A stretch of 64,000 nucleotides of DNA from CAJCJE01 sp035948315 (GTDB lineage: Bacteria; Actinomycetota; Actinomycetes; Mycobacteriales; Pseudonocardiaceae): NCBI GenBank assembly GCA_035948315.1, contig DASZJG010000042.1, positions 34,165 through 98,164 on the forward strand. Direction: 5' to 3'. Below are positions 7,148 to 15,856 of the stretch, in pieces. Numbering within the stretch: position 1 is the first letter of the stretch; every line of letters begins with the position of its first letter. Position numbers and translations under genes: made by a program. A model generated the notes under the pieces. The model searched no databases, had not been told where the DNA came from, and was given only the letters and a program-made list of their open reading frames with translations.

Positions 7148-7756
7148 GTGGTCAAGCGGGCTGATGCTCGGCGGAACGAGAAGGTGCTGCTCGACGCCGC
7201 TGCGGCGGTGTTCGTCGCGTCTGGGGTTGACGCGCCGGTGCGGGACATCGCGGCCGCGGCGGGGGTGGGGACGGCCACGATCTATCGGCATTTCCCGACG
7301 CGCGCGGATCTGATCATCGCGGTCTATCGGCATCAGGTCGAAGCGTGTGCGCAGGCCGGGCCGGTGCTGCTGGCCACCAGCGTCACGCCGCATGCGGCGC
7401 TGCGGGCGTGGATCGATCGGTTCGTGGATTTTCTGGTGACCAAGCACGGGTTGGCGGCGGTGTTGCGGTCCGATGATCGCGGGTTCGAGGTGTTGCACTC
7501 GTATTTCCTCGATCGGCTGCTGCCGGTGTGTGCGGAGTTGCTGGACGCGGCCGCGAAGGCGGGGGAGATCCGGGCCGATGTAGCGGCCTACGAACTGATG
7601 CGCGGGGTCGGGAACCTGTGCATCGGCGCGGAGAACGACGCTCGCTACGACGCGCGGCGACTGGTCGGGCTTCTGGTCGAGGGGTTGCGTGGCCATGGGC
7701 GGGTGGGGGACGGTGTCGTGGGTACCGCTACCCTCACCGACCGTGAGCTTCACTGA
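7148..7756 (+). CDS. TetR/AcrR-family transcriptional regulator
   Basis: 202 residues from GTG 7148. The N-terminal helix-turn-helix (PVRDIAAAAGVGTATIYRHFPTR) is canonical, followed by a helical ligand-binding domain with an AVLRSDD segment common in the TetR C-terminal domain of actinomycetes. It is divergent from the LLM oxidoreductase/DinB pair and probably binds the two palindromes between them. The 3' end overlaps the start of glf by 14 nt, but glf is functionally unrelated. Confidence 0.88.
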   Translation: MVKRADARRNEKVLLDAAAAVFVASGVDAPVRDIAAAAGVGTATIYRHFPTRADLIIAVYRHQVEACAQAGPVLLATSVTPHAALRAWIDRFVDFLVTKHGLAAVLRSDDRGFEVLHSYFLDRLLPVCAELLDAAAKAGEIRADVAAYELMRGVGNLCIGAENDARYDARRLVGLLVEGLRGHGRVGDGVVGTATLTDRELH

Positions 7757-8936
7757 CTACGACCTCGTGATCGTTGGCTCCGGCTTCTTCGGACTCACCG
7801 TTGCCGAGCGCGCCGCGACCCAGTTGAACAAGCGTGTGCTGGTCATCGACCGGCGCAGCCACATCGGTGGCAACGCCTACTCCGAACCGGAGCCGGAAAC
7901 CGGTATCGAGGTGCACCGCTACGGCGCGCACCTGTTCCACACCTCCAACAAGCGGGTGTGGGACTACGTGAACCAGTTCACCGACTTCACCGACTACCAG
8001 CACCGCGTGTTCAGTATCTTCCAGGATCGGGTCTACCCGATGCCGGTGAACATGGCGACCATCTGCGAGTACACCGGCAAGTACATGACGCCGGACGAGG
8101 CTCGCGCGTGGGTGGCGGAGCAGGCCGGCGAGATCGACTCGAAGGACGCGAAGAACTTCGAGGAGAAGGGCATCTCGCTGATCGGGCGCCCGCTCTATGA
8201 GGCGTTCTTCCGCGGCTACACCGCGAAGCAGTGGCAGACCGACCCGAAGGAACTGCCCGGGGCGACGCTGACCCGCCTGCCGGTGCGCTACACCTTCAAC
8301 AACCGGTACTTCAACGACACCTACGAGGGTCTGCCCGTCAACGGGTACACCGCGTGGCTGGAGAAGATGGCCGACCACCCGAACATCGACGTTCGGCTGG
8401 ACACCGACTACTTCGACGTCCGGGCCGAGATCCCCGCCGGCACGCCGACCGTCTACACGGGCCCGCTGGACCGGTACTTCGACTACTCCGAGGGCTGGCT
8501 GGGCTGGCGGACGCTGGACTTCGAGCAGGAGGTCGTCACCACCACGGGCGATTTCCAGGGCGCGCCGGTGATGAACTACGCGGACGAGAACGTCCCCTAC
8601 ACCCGCATCCTCGAATTCCGGCACTTCTACCCGGAGCGGACGAACTACCCGGCCGACAAGACGGTCATCGTGCGCGAGTTCTCCCGGGCGGCGAGCAAGG
8701 AAGACGAGCCGTACTACCCGATCAACACGCCGGAGGACCGGGCCAAGCTGGAGAGCTACCGGGAGCTGGCCAAGGGCGAGGCGCACACGAACAACGTGCT
8801 CTTCGGCGGCCGTCTTGGCACCTACAAGTACCTCGACATGCACATGGCCATCGGTTCGGCGCTGTCGATGTTCGACAACAAGATCGCGCCGTACTTCACC
8901 GAGGGCGCAGCGCTCGACGGGTCGATCGACGACTGA
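7743..8936 (+). CDS. glf: UDP-galactopyranose mutase
   Basis: 397 residues; the start is GTG 7743, the only one that puts the FAD-binding motif VGSGFFG at residues 11-17 as in known Glf proteins. The enzyme is a flavoprotein that interconverts UDP-galactopyranose and UDP-galactofuranose, the galactofuranose donor for the arabinogalactan of mycolata and related actinomycetes. Characteristic blocks: RSHIGGNAYSE, GIEVHRYGAHLFHTSNKRVW, KGYTAKQW-like GYTAKQWQTDPKELP, LPVRYTFNNRYF and the C-terminal GGRLGTYKYLDMHMAI. Length and motifs match the Mycobacterium enzyme closely. A strong terminator follows directly. Confidence 0.97.
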   Translation: MSFTDYDLVIVGSGFFGLTVAERAATQLNKRVLVIDRRSHIGGNAYSEPEPETGIEVHRYGAHLFHTSNKRVWDYVNQFTDFTDYQHRVFSIFQDRVYPMPVNMATICEYTGKYMTPDEARAWVAEQAGEIDSKDAKNFEEKGISLIGRPLYEAFFRGYTAKQWQTDPKELPGATLTRLPVRYTFNNRYFNDTYEGLPVNGYTAWLEKMADHPNIDVRLDTDYFDVRAEIPAGTPTVYTGPLDRYFDYSEGWLGWRTLDFEQEVVTTTGDFQGAPVMNYADENVPYTRILEFRHFYPERTNYPADKTVIVREFSRAASKEDEPYYPINTPEDRAKLESYRELAKGEAHTNNVLFGGRLGTYKYLDMHMAIGSALSMFDNKIAPYFTEGAALDGSIDD

Positions 8937-8968
8937 GTAGCTGACGCGCTGGTCGCGAAGTTCACCAG

Positions 8969-9004
8969 GGGCCGCCCCGGCATCACGCCGGGGCGGCCCT
9001 TTTT
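8969..9004 (+). terminator. Rho-independent terminator after glf
   Basis: A 13-bp GC stem (GGGCCGCCCCGGC against GCCGGGGCGGCCC), a 5-nt loop ATCAC and a run of five T at 9000-9004. It separates glf from the rhamnose operon. Confidence 0.9.
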
Positions 9005-9068
9005 CGTCTGTTCGCCAGGGCGATCGGACCGAGGGTTGTCGCGAGGACGGAGCCCGGCATACCATCCT

Positions 9069-9082
9069 CTAAAACGTTTCAA
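9069..9082. promoter_or_regulatory. LacI-type operator upstream of rhaI
   Basis: The palindromic core AAACGTTT at 9072-9079, in context CTAAAACGTTTCAA, resembles LacI-family operators with a central CG. It lies about 20 bp before the rhaI start, so a repressor here would block transcription of the rhamnose operon. No LacI gene lies in the window. Confidence 0.45.
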
Positions 9083-9097
9083 AACGGGAGGCGATCC

Positions 9098-10264
9098 ATG
9101 ACCGACGTCGCGGCCGTGCAGGCGCTGTTGCGCCAACAGCAGATCGAGACGCCGTCGTGGGCCTATGGCAACTCGGGCACCAGATTCAAGGTCTTCGCCC
9201 AGGCCGGGGTGCCGCGCACGGTGCGCGAGAAGATCGACGACGCGGCCCAGGTGCACGCGTTCACTGGCATCGCGCCGAGCGTGGCCCTGCACATCCCGTG
9301 GGATCGGGTCGACGACTACGCCGCGCTCGCCAAGTACGCGGACGACGCGGGCATCCGGCTCGGCACCATCAACGCGAACGTCTTCCAGGATGACGACTAC
9401 AAGCTCGGCAGCGTCGCCAACCCGGACCCCGCGATTCGCCGGAAGGCCATCGCCCACCTGCTCGAATGCGTCGATGTCATGGACGCGACCGGATCGCGCG
9501 ACCTGAAGCTGTGGTTCGCGGACGGCACCAACTATCCGGGCCAGGACGACATCCGCGACCGGCAGGACCGGCTGGCCGTTGCGCTGGCCGAAACCTACGC
9601 CCGGCTCGGCGGGGCGCAGCGGATGTTGTTGGAGTACAAGCTGTTCGAGCCCTCCTTCTACACCACCGACGTGCCGGACTGGGGCACGTCCTTCGCGCAC
9701 TGCCTGCAACTGGGCGAGCGCGCGGTGGTCTGCGTCGACACCGGACACCACGCGCCCGGCACGAACATCGAGTTCATCGTGGCGTTCCTGCTGCGGGCCG
9801 GGAAACTCGGCGGGTTCGACTTCAACTCGCGCTTCTACGCCGACGACGACCTGATGGTCGGCGCGGCCGATCCGTTCCAGCTGTTCCGGATCATGTACGA
9901 GGTGGTCCGCGGCGGCGGACTCGACCCGGCGGCCGGGATCGCGTTCATGTTGGACCAGTGCCACAACATCGAGTTGAAGATCCCCGCGCAGATCCGTTCG
10001 GTGTGCAACGTGCAGGAGGCCACGGCCAAAGCGCTGCTGGTCGACCGGGATGCGTTGCGTACGGCGCAACACAGCGGGGACGTGCTGGCCGCGAACGATG
10101 TCTTCATGGACGCGTATCACACCGACGTTCGGCCTATGCTGGCGGAAATGCGGGTCGCCGACGGGCTCGATCCCGATCCGGTGGCCGCGTACCGGCGGTC
10201 GGGATACCAGGAGCGGATCGTGGCGCAACGGGTCGGTGGCACGCAGGCTGGGTGGGGTGCCTGA
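9098..10264 (+). CDS. rhaI: L-rhamnose isomerase (RhaI type)
   Basis: 388 residues from ATG 9098 with GGGAGG 6 nt upstream. The enzyme converts L-rhamnose to L-rhamnulose, the first step of phosphorylative rhamnose catabolism in the cytoplasm. It belongs to the xylose-isomerase-like TIM-barrel class found in Pseudomonas, rhizobia and actinomycetes, not the E. coli RhaA class. Visible blocks are FTGIAPSVALHIPWD, DLKLWFADGTNYPGQ with metal-site residues, MLLEYKLFEPSFY (Glu ligand), VCVDTGHHAPGTNIE and FDFNSRFYADDDL. It is the first gene of a three-gene operon; its stop overlaps the next ATG by one base. Confidence 0.95.
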   Translation: MTDVAAVQALLRQQQIETPSWAYGNSGTRFKVFAQAGVPRTVREKIDDAAQVHAFTGIAPSVALHIPWDRVDDYAALAKYADDAGIRLGTINANVFQDDDYKLGSVANPDPAIRRKAIAHLLECVDVMDATGSRDLKLWFADGTNYPGQDDIRDRQDRLAVALAETYARLGGAQRMLLEYKLFEPSFYTTDVPDWGTSFAHCLQLGERAVVCVDTGHHAPGTNIEFIVAFLLRAGKLGGFDFNSRFYADDDLMVGAADPFQLFRIMYEVVRGGGLDPAAGIAFMLDQCHNIELKIPAQIRSVCNVQEATAKALLVDRDALRTAQHSGDVLAANDVFMDAYHTDVRPMLAEMRVADGLDPDPVAAYRRSGYQERIVAQRVGGTQAGWGA

Positions 10265-12306
10265 TGAGCATTGTCGTGAAGGCGGTCGAGGAACTGCTGG
10301 ACCGGTCGCACCGGCTCGGCTCGGATCCGGCGAACACCAACTATGCCGGCGGGAATGCCTCCGCGAAGGGGAGCGGGATCGATCCGGTCACCGGCGAACC
10401 CGTGGAACTGTTGTGGGTCAAGGGATCCGGTGGTGATCTCGGCACGCTGACCGAGGCCGGGCTGGCCGTGCTGCGAATGGACCGGTTGCGCGCGCTGGTC
10501 GACGTCTATCCGGGCGTGGCCCGCGAGGACGAGATGGTCGCCGCGTTCGACTACTGCCTGCACGGCAAGGGCGGGGCCGCGCCGTCCATCGACACCGCCA
10601 TGCACGGCCTGCTCGACGCGCCGCACGTCGACCACCTGCACCCGGACTCCGGCATCGCGCTGGCCACGGCCGCCGACGGCGAGAAGCTGACCGAGCAGTG
10701 CTTCGGCGAGCGGGTCGTGTGGGTTCCGTGGCGGCGGCCCGGTTTCCAGTTGGGACTGGACATCGCCAAGATCCGCGCCGACCATCCCGAGGCGATCGGC
10801 TGCGTCCTGGGTGGACACGGGATCACCGCGTGGGGCGCGGATTCGGCCGAGTGTGAGGCTCGTTCGCTGGAGATCATCCGCACCGCCGCCCAGTTCATCG
10901 AGCGGCACGGCCGGGTCCGGCCGTTCGGGTCGGTGATCGCCGAGTACCAGCCGTTGCCGCAGCCCGAGCGCCAGGCACGGGCCGCCGCGCTCGCGCCGCT
11001 GCTGCGCGGACTGGCCAGCACGGACCGGCGGCAGATCGGCCGATTCAGCGATGCCGCGCCGGTGCTGGAATTCCTGGCCGGATCCGAACATCCGCGGCTT
11101 GCCGCGCTGGGCACCTCGTGCCCGGATCACTTCCTGCGCACCAAGGTCCGGCCGATGGTGCTGGACCTGCCGCCCACCGCCGACCTTGATGTGGTGCGGG
11201 ACCGGTTGCGGGCGCTGCACCAGGAGTACCGGGCCGACTATCGCGCCTACTACGAACGCCACGCCGAACCGGACTCGCCCGCGATGCGCGGTGCCGATCC
11301 GGCGATCGTGCTGATCCCCGGTGTCGGCATGTTCTCCTTCGGCGCCGACGCGCAGACCGCGCGCGTTGCCGGCGAGTTCTATCTCAACGCCATCAACGTG
11401 ATGCGCGGCGCGGAGGCCGTGTCCACCTACGCGCCCATCGACGAGCGGGAGAAGTTCCGCATCGAGTACTGGGCGTTGGAGGAGGCGAAACTGGCGCGCC
11501 GGCCGAAGCCGAAACCGCTGGCCGGGCGGGTTGCGCTGGTGACCGGCGCGGGTTCGGGCATCGGCAGGGCGACCGCGCAGCGGTTGGCCGCCGAAGGAGC
11601 CTGCGTCGTGGTGGCCGACCGGGATCGCGACTCGGCCGTCGCGGTCGCCGACGAGCTGGGCGGCGCGGACACGGCCATCGCGGTGACCGCCGACGTGACC
11701 GTGGAGGAGGACGCCGCGGCCGCCGTGGCCTCGGCCGCACTCGCCTTCGGCGGGGTTGATCTGCTGGTCAACAACGCGGGACTGTCGATATCCAAGCCGC
11801 TGGTCGAGACGACGCTGGCCGACTGGGATCTCCAGCACGACGTGATGGCGCGCGGATCGTTCCTGATGTCGCGCGAACTGGCCAAGCTCATGATCGAGCA
11901 GGGCATCGGCGGCGACATCGTCTACGTGGTCAGCAAGAACGCGTTCTTCGCCGGACCGAACAACGTCGCCTACGGCGCGACCAAGGCCGATCAGGCGCAC
12001 CAGGTCCGGTTGCTGGCCGCCGAGCTGGGCGAATACGGGATTCGGGTGAACGGGATCAACCCGGACGGCGTGGTGCGCGGGTCCGGGATCTTCGCGGGCG
12101 GTTGGGGCGCGAAGCGCGCCGCCGTCTACGGCGTGCCCGAGACCGAACTCGGCGCCTACTACGCCCAGCGAACCCTGCTCAAGCGCGAGGTGCTGCCCGA
12201 ACACGTGGCCAACGCGGTGTTCGTGCTGACCGCGGGTGAGCTGAGCCACACCACCGGCCTGCACATACCGGTCGATGCCGGTGTCGCCGCGGCGTTCCTC
12301 CGCTGA
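10264..12306 (+). CDS. Bifunctional rhamnulose-1-phosphate aldolase / lactaldehyde dehydrogenase
   Basis: 680 residues, two fused enzymes. Residues 1-410 form a class II aldolase (AraD/FucA-like) with zinc histidines His124 and His126 (DHLHPDSG). It should split L-rhamnulose-1-phosphate into dihydroxyacetone phosphate and L-lactaldehyde. Residues 420-680 are a short-chain dehydrogenase with NAD motif TGAGSGIG (427-434), NNAG, and catalytic Ser557, Tyr570 and Lys574, expected to oxidise L-lactaldehyde to L-lactate. This fusion (sometimes RhaEW) is known in Bacillus, rhizobia and actinomycetes and keeps the toxic aldehyde within one protein. It lies between the isomerase and kinase genes. Confidence 0.95.
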   Translation: MSIVVKAVEELLDRSHRLGSDPANTNYAGGNASAKGSGIDPVTGEPVELLWVKGSGGDLGTLTEAGLAVLRMDRLRALVDVYPGVAREDEMVAAFDYCLHGKGGAAPSIDTAMHGLLDAPHVDHLHPDSGIALATAADGEKLTEQCFGERVVWVPWRRPGFQLGLDIAKIRADHPEAIGCVLGGHGITAWGADSAECEARSLEIIRTAAQFIERHGRVRPFGSVIAEYQPLPQPERQARAAALAPLLRGLASTDRRQIGRFSDAAPVLEFLAGSEHPRLAALGTSCPDHFLRTKVRPMVLDLPPTADLDVVRDRLRALHQEYRADYRAYYERHAEPDSPAMRGADPAIVLIPGVGMFSFGADAQTARVAGEFYLNAINVMRGAEAVSTYAPIDEREKFRIEYWALEEAKLARRPKPKPLAGRVALVTGAGSGIGRATAQRLAAEGACVVVADRDRDSAVAVADELGGADTAIAVTADVTVEEDAAAAVASAALAFGGVDLLVNNAGLSISKPLVETTLADWDLQHDVMARGSFLMSRELAKLMIEQGIGGDIVYVVSKNAFFAGPNNVAYGATKADQAHQVRLLAAELGEYGIRVNGINPDGVVRGSGIFAGGWGAKRAAVYGVPETELGAYYAQRTLLKREVLPEHVANAVFVLTAGELSHTTGLHIPVDAGVAAAFLR

Positions 12307-12308
12307 CC

Positions 12309-13694
12309 ATGGCCGGTGTGTTCGCGGCCGTCGACCTCGGCGCGTCCAGCGGACGGGTCATGCTGGCCGAGGTCGGGCCGGACCGCGTCGACCTGACCGA
12401 GGTGCACCGCTTCGCCAACCGGCCGGTGCGCGTCGCTGGCACGCTGTACTGGGACATTCTCGGCCTCTACCAGGGCGTTCTCGACGGACTGCGGGCCGCG
12501 ACGGGCGTGGCCGGCCGGCTGGACGGGATCGGGATCGACTCGTGGGCGGTCGACTACGGCCTGCTCGACGCCGACGGCCGGCTGCTCGGCAACCCGGTGC
12601 ACTATCGCGACGCGCGCACCGAGGACGCCGTCGAACGTGCGCTCGCGCTGGTGCCGGCCGAGCAGTTCTATGCCACGACCGGGATCGCGTTTCAGCAGTT
12701 CAACACGGTGTTCCAGCTGGTCGCGGAGGGGCATCGGCGAGCAACCAGGGCGCTGCTAGTGCCGGACCTGATCGCGTTCTGGCTGACCGGCGTCGCCGGG
12801 ACCGAGATCACCAACGCCTCCACCACCGGCCTGCTCGACGCGCGCACCGGCCGATGGGCCGACGACATCGCCGAGACGCTGGGCGTCGATCCGATGCTGT
12901 TCGCGCCGGTGCGGCTGCCCGGTGAGCTGATCGGCCTGGTTCGCGCCGATGTCGGTGTCGCGCGGGGCGTTCCAGTGTACGCGGTCGGCTCGCACGACAC
13001 GGCATCGGCCGTGGTCGGCGTGCCGGCGGAGGGGGAGCGGTTCGCCTACATCTCCTCCGGGACCTGGTCGCTGGTCGGGGTCGAACTGGACGAGCCGGTG
13101 CTGACCGAGGCCAGCAGGCAGGCCAACTTCACCAACGAGCGCGGCGTCGACGCGACGATCCGGTTCCTGCGCAATGTCATGGGACTGTGGCTGTTGCAGG
13201 AGTGCCAGCGCGAACTGGGTGTCGACGACCTGCCCGCGCTGCTCGGCGAAGCCGCCGAGGTGCCCGCGCGGCGCAGTGTGATCGACGCCACCGACCCGAG
13301 ATTCCTCGCACCGGGCGGCATGCCGGGCCGGATCGCGGCCGCCTGCCGGGAGGTCGGGCAGCCAGAACCGCGCACCGCGGCCGAGTTCGCGCGCTGCGTG
13401 CTGGACAGCCTCGCCGTCGCGTATCGCGACGCGATCGCGGACGCGCAGGTGCTGTCCGGGCGCGATGTGGACGTGGTGCACGTGGTCGGCGGAGGGTCGC
13501 GGAACACGCTGTTGTGCCAGCTCACCGCCGATGCGTGCGGCCTGCCGGTGGTGGCCGGGCCGACCGAGGCGACGGCCATCGGCAACGTGCTGGTGCAGGC
13601 GCGCGCAGCGGGCGTGATCAGTGGGAGCCTGGCCGAACTGCGCTCGCTGCTCAAGGCCACTCAACCGTTGCGGACCTATGAACCGCGCCGCTGA
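12309..13694 (+). CDS. rhaB: L-rhamnulokinase
   Basis: 461 residues, starting 2 nt after the aldolase/dehydrogenase stop, so co-translated. It is a FGGY-type sugar kinase of the ASKHA fold. The phosphate-1 motif VDLGASSGR at the N-terminus is specific to rhamnulokinases, followed by IGIDSWAVDYGLLD, GTWSLVGVELD (phosphate-2 region) and HVVGGGSRNTLLCQ (adenosine motif). It phosphorylates L-rhamnulose to L-rhamnulose-1-phosphate, the substrate of the preceding aldolase. With rhaI and the fusion enzyme it makes a complete route from rhamnose to DHAP and lactate. Confidence 0.95.
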   Translation: MAGVFAAVDLGASSGRVMLAEVGPDRVDLTEVHRFANRPVRVAGTLYWDILGLYQGVLDGLRAATGVAGRLDGIGIDSWAVDYGLLDADGRLLGNPVHYRDARTEDAVERALALVPAEQFYATTGIAFQQFNTVFQLVAEGHRRATRALLVPDLIAFWLTGVAGTEITNASTTGLLDARTGRWADDIAETLGVDPMLFAPVRLPGELIGLVRADVGVARGVPVYAVGSHDTASAVVGVPAEGERFAYISSGTWSLVGVELDEPVLTEASRQANFTNERGVDATIRFLRNVMGLWLLQECQRELGVDDLPALLGEAAEVPARRSVIDATDPRFLAPGGMPGRIAAACREVGQPEPRTAAEFARCVLDSLAVAYRDAIADAQVLSGRDVDVVHVVGGGSRNTLLCQLTADACGLPVVAGPTEATAIGNVLVQARAAGVISGSLAELRSLLKATQPLRTYEPRR

Positions 13695-13801
13695 GTTCAC
13701 CGCAGGCCCGACCCGGCTGTGCGGTCGAGTTCGTCTCGGTGCAACGCGACGCCTTCCGCCAGCAACAGCGCGCACCTACCGTTGCCGCGTGGGAGGTGCG
13801 T

Positions 13802-15856
13802 GTGGGAACAGCCCTGACCGCGTCGCTGGTGGCGACGCACTGTCCGTACTGCGCGCTGCAGTGCGGCATGTCACTGTCCGGCGCCACGGTCGCGCCGCGT
13901 GAGTTCCCGACCAACCGGGGTGGCCTGTGCCAGAAGGGCTGGACCGCCGGCAGCCTGCTGAACACGGCAGGCCGGCTGACCACTCCGCTGATCCGGCGCG
14001 CCGGTGAGCTGGTGCCGACCAGCTGGGACGAGGCGCTGGACGTGGTCGCCGGACGGATCGCCGACATCCAGGCGCGGCACGGCAAGGACGGCGTCGCGGT
14101 GTTCGGCGGCGGCGGGCTGACCAACGAGAAGGCGTATCTGCTCGGCAAGTTCGCCCGCGTCGCCCTGGGGACATCGCAGATCGACTACAATGGGCGGTTC
14201 TGCATGTCCTCGGCCGCGGCGGCGGGGATGCGCGCGTTCGGCGTCGACCGGGGCCTGCCGTTTCCCGTGACCGACCTGGACAACGCGGACGTCGTCCTGC
14301 TTGCCGGCGCGAATCCCGCGGAAACCATGCCACCGTTCGTCGGCCACTTGACCGACGCCGAGCTGATCGTGGTCGATCCCCGGCGCACCGCGACCGCCGA
14401 GCGCGCCGCGCTGCATCTTCGCCCCGCGCCGGGCACGGATCTCGCGCTGGCGCTGGGCATTCTGCACGCTTTGGTGGCGGACGGCCTGCTGCGCACGGAC
14501 TACGTCGCCGAACGCACCAGCGGATTCGAGGATGCCTGGCGAATCGCGGCGGCCTGGTGGCCGGAACGGGTCGAGCGGATCACCGGGGTCGCCGCCGGCG
14601 ACCAGCGCCACGCGGCCACGATGCTGGCCGGCGCCACCAACGCCTACATCCTGACCGCGCGGGGAAGCGAGCAGCACGCGCGCGGGACCGACACGGTCAA
14701 CGGCTGGATCAATCTGGCCCTGGCGCTGGGGCTACCGGGCCGGTTGGGGTCGGGCTTCGGCTGTCTGACCGGGCAGGGGAACGGGCAGGGCGGGCGCGAA
14801 CACGGGCAGAAGGCCGACCAGCTACCGGGATATCGCAAGATCGGGGATCCCGAGGCGCGGGCGCATGTCGCGGGCGTGTGGGGCTTGCCGGCGGAGTCGC
14901 TGCCGGGTCCTGGCCGGTCGGCCTACGAGCTGCTGGACGCGCTGGGCACGGACGACGGGCCGCGCGGACTGCTCGTGTTCGGCAGCAACCTGCGGGTTTC
15001 CGCGCCGAGGGCCGGCAGCGTGAGCGAGAAACTGTCCAATGTGGACCTTCTGGTGGTCGCCGACTTCGTGCTGTCCGAGACGGCGGCCCTGGCGGACGTG
15101 GTCTTTCCGGTCACCCAGTGGGCCGAGGAGGGCGGCACCATGACCAACCTGGAGGGCCGTGTGCTGTTGCGCCAACGCGCCGTCGAGCCGCCGGAGGGCG
15201 TGCGTAGCGACCTGGAGTTGCTGCGCGGGCTCGCGATTAGGCTCGGCCAGCCCGTCGATCGGTTTCCGGTCGAGCCGGAGACGGTGTTCGAGGAGTTGCG
15301 CAGGGCGTCAGCGGGCGGCATCGCGGACTACGCGGGCGTCAGCTACGCGCGGCTGCGCGCGGGCGAGGCGCTGCACTGGCCGGTGCCGAGCGAGGATCAT
15401 CCCGGTACGCCTCGGCTGTTCCTGGACGAGTTCGGGCATCCGGACGGGCGGGCGCGGTTCGTGCCGGTCGACCACGGCGGGCCTGCCGAGCAGGTCGATG
15501 ACGAGTTTCCGTTGTACGCCACGACCGGCCGGGTGATGCAGCACTACCAGTCGGGCGCGCAGACGCGGCGGGTGCCGGAGCTGATGGACGCCGTGCCGGA
15601 GATGTACGTCGAGGTGCATCCGGACACCGCGATCGCGGCCGGGCTCGCCGACGACGACTGGTGCCTGGTCGAATCGCGCCGTGGCGCGGTACGCGCCCGG
15701 GTCCGGATCGTCTCCTCGATGCGCACCGACACGGTCTTCCTGCCGTTCCACTTTCCCGGCGACCAACGCGCCAACCTCATCACCAACCCGGCACTCGACC
15801 CGATCAGCCGCATGCCGGAGTTCAAGGTGTGCGCGGCCAGACTGGTGCGGCCATGA
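13802..15856 (+). CDS. Assimilatory nitrate reductase, molybdopterin subunit
   Basis: 684 residues from GTG 13802 with GGAGG 6 nt upstream. A cytoplasmic molybdoenzyme of the NasC/NarB class that reduces nitrate to nitrite. The N-terminal [4Fe-4S] ligands are Cys14, Cys17, Cys21 and Cys43 (CPYCALQC, LCQKG). Cys134 in NGRFCMSS is the likely Mo ligand, a pattern typical of nitrate reductases. The molybdopterin-dinucleotide-binding C-terminal domain is present (YATTGRVMQHYQSGAQTRR). Unlike some NasA proteins it has no C-terminal [2Fe-2S] BFD domain; that domain sits on the next gene, whose start overlaps this stop by 4 nt. Confidence 0.93.
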   Translation: MGTALTASLVATHCPYCALQCGMSLSGATVAPREFPTNRGGLCQKGWTAGSLLNTAGRLTTPLIRRAGELVPTSWDEALDVVAGRIADIQARHGKDGVAVFGGGGLTNEKAYLLGKFARVALGTSQIDYNGRFCMSSAAAAGMRAFGVDRGLPFPVTDLDNADVVLLAGANPAETMPPFVGHLTDAELIVVDPRRTATAERAALHLRPAPGTDLALALGILHALVADGLLRTDYVAERTSGFEDAWRIAAAWWPERVERITGVAAGDQRHAATMLAGATNAYILTARGSEQHARGTDTVNGWINLALALGLPGRLGSGFGCLTGQGNGQGGREHGQKADQLPGYRKIGDPEARAHVAGVWGLPAESLPGPGRSAYELLDALGTDDGPRGLLVFGSNLRVSAPRAGSVSEKLSNVDLLVVADFVLSETAALADVVFPVTQWAEEGGTMTNLEGRVLLRQRAVEPPEGVRSDLELLRGLAIRLGQPVDRFPVEPETVFEELRRASAGGIADYAGVSYARLRAGEALHWPVPSEDHPGTPRLFLDEFGHPDGRARFVPVDHGGPAEQVDDEFPLYATTGRVMQHYQSGAQTRRVPELMDAVPEMYVEVHPDTAIAAGLADDDWCLVESRRGAVRARVRIVSSMRTDTVFLPFHFPGDQRANLITNPALDPISRMPEFKVCAARLVRP

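Noticed and set aside
7734..9065. Long antisense reading frame over glf
   Set aside because: Arg/Val-rich shadow of a GC-rich gene on the other strand; glf is a certain gene.
10117..12264. 715-codon antisense frame over the rhamnose fusion enzyme
   Set aside because: His/Arg/Gly-rich shadow with no family features; the plus-strand enzyme is unambiguous.
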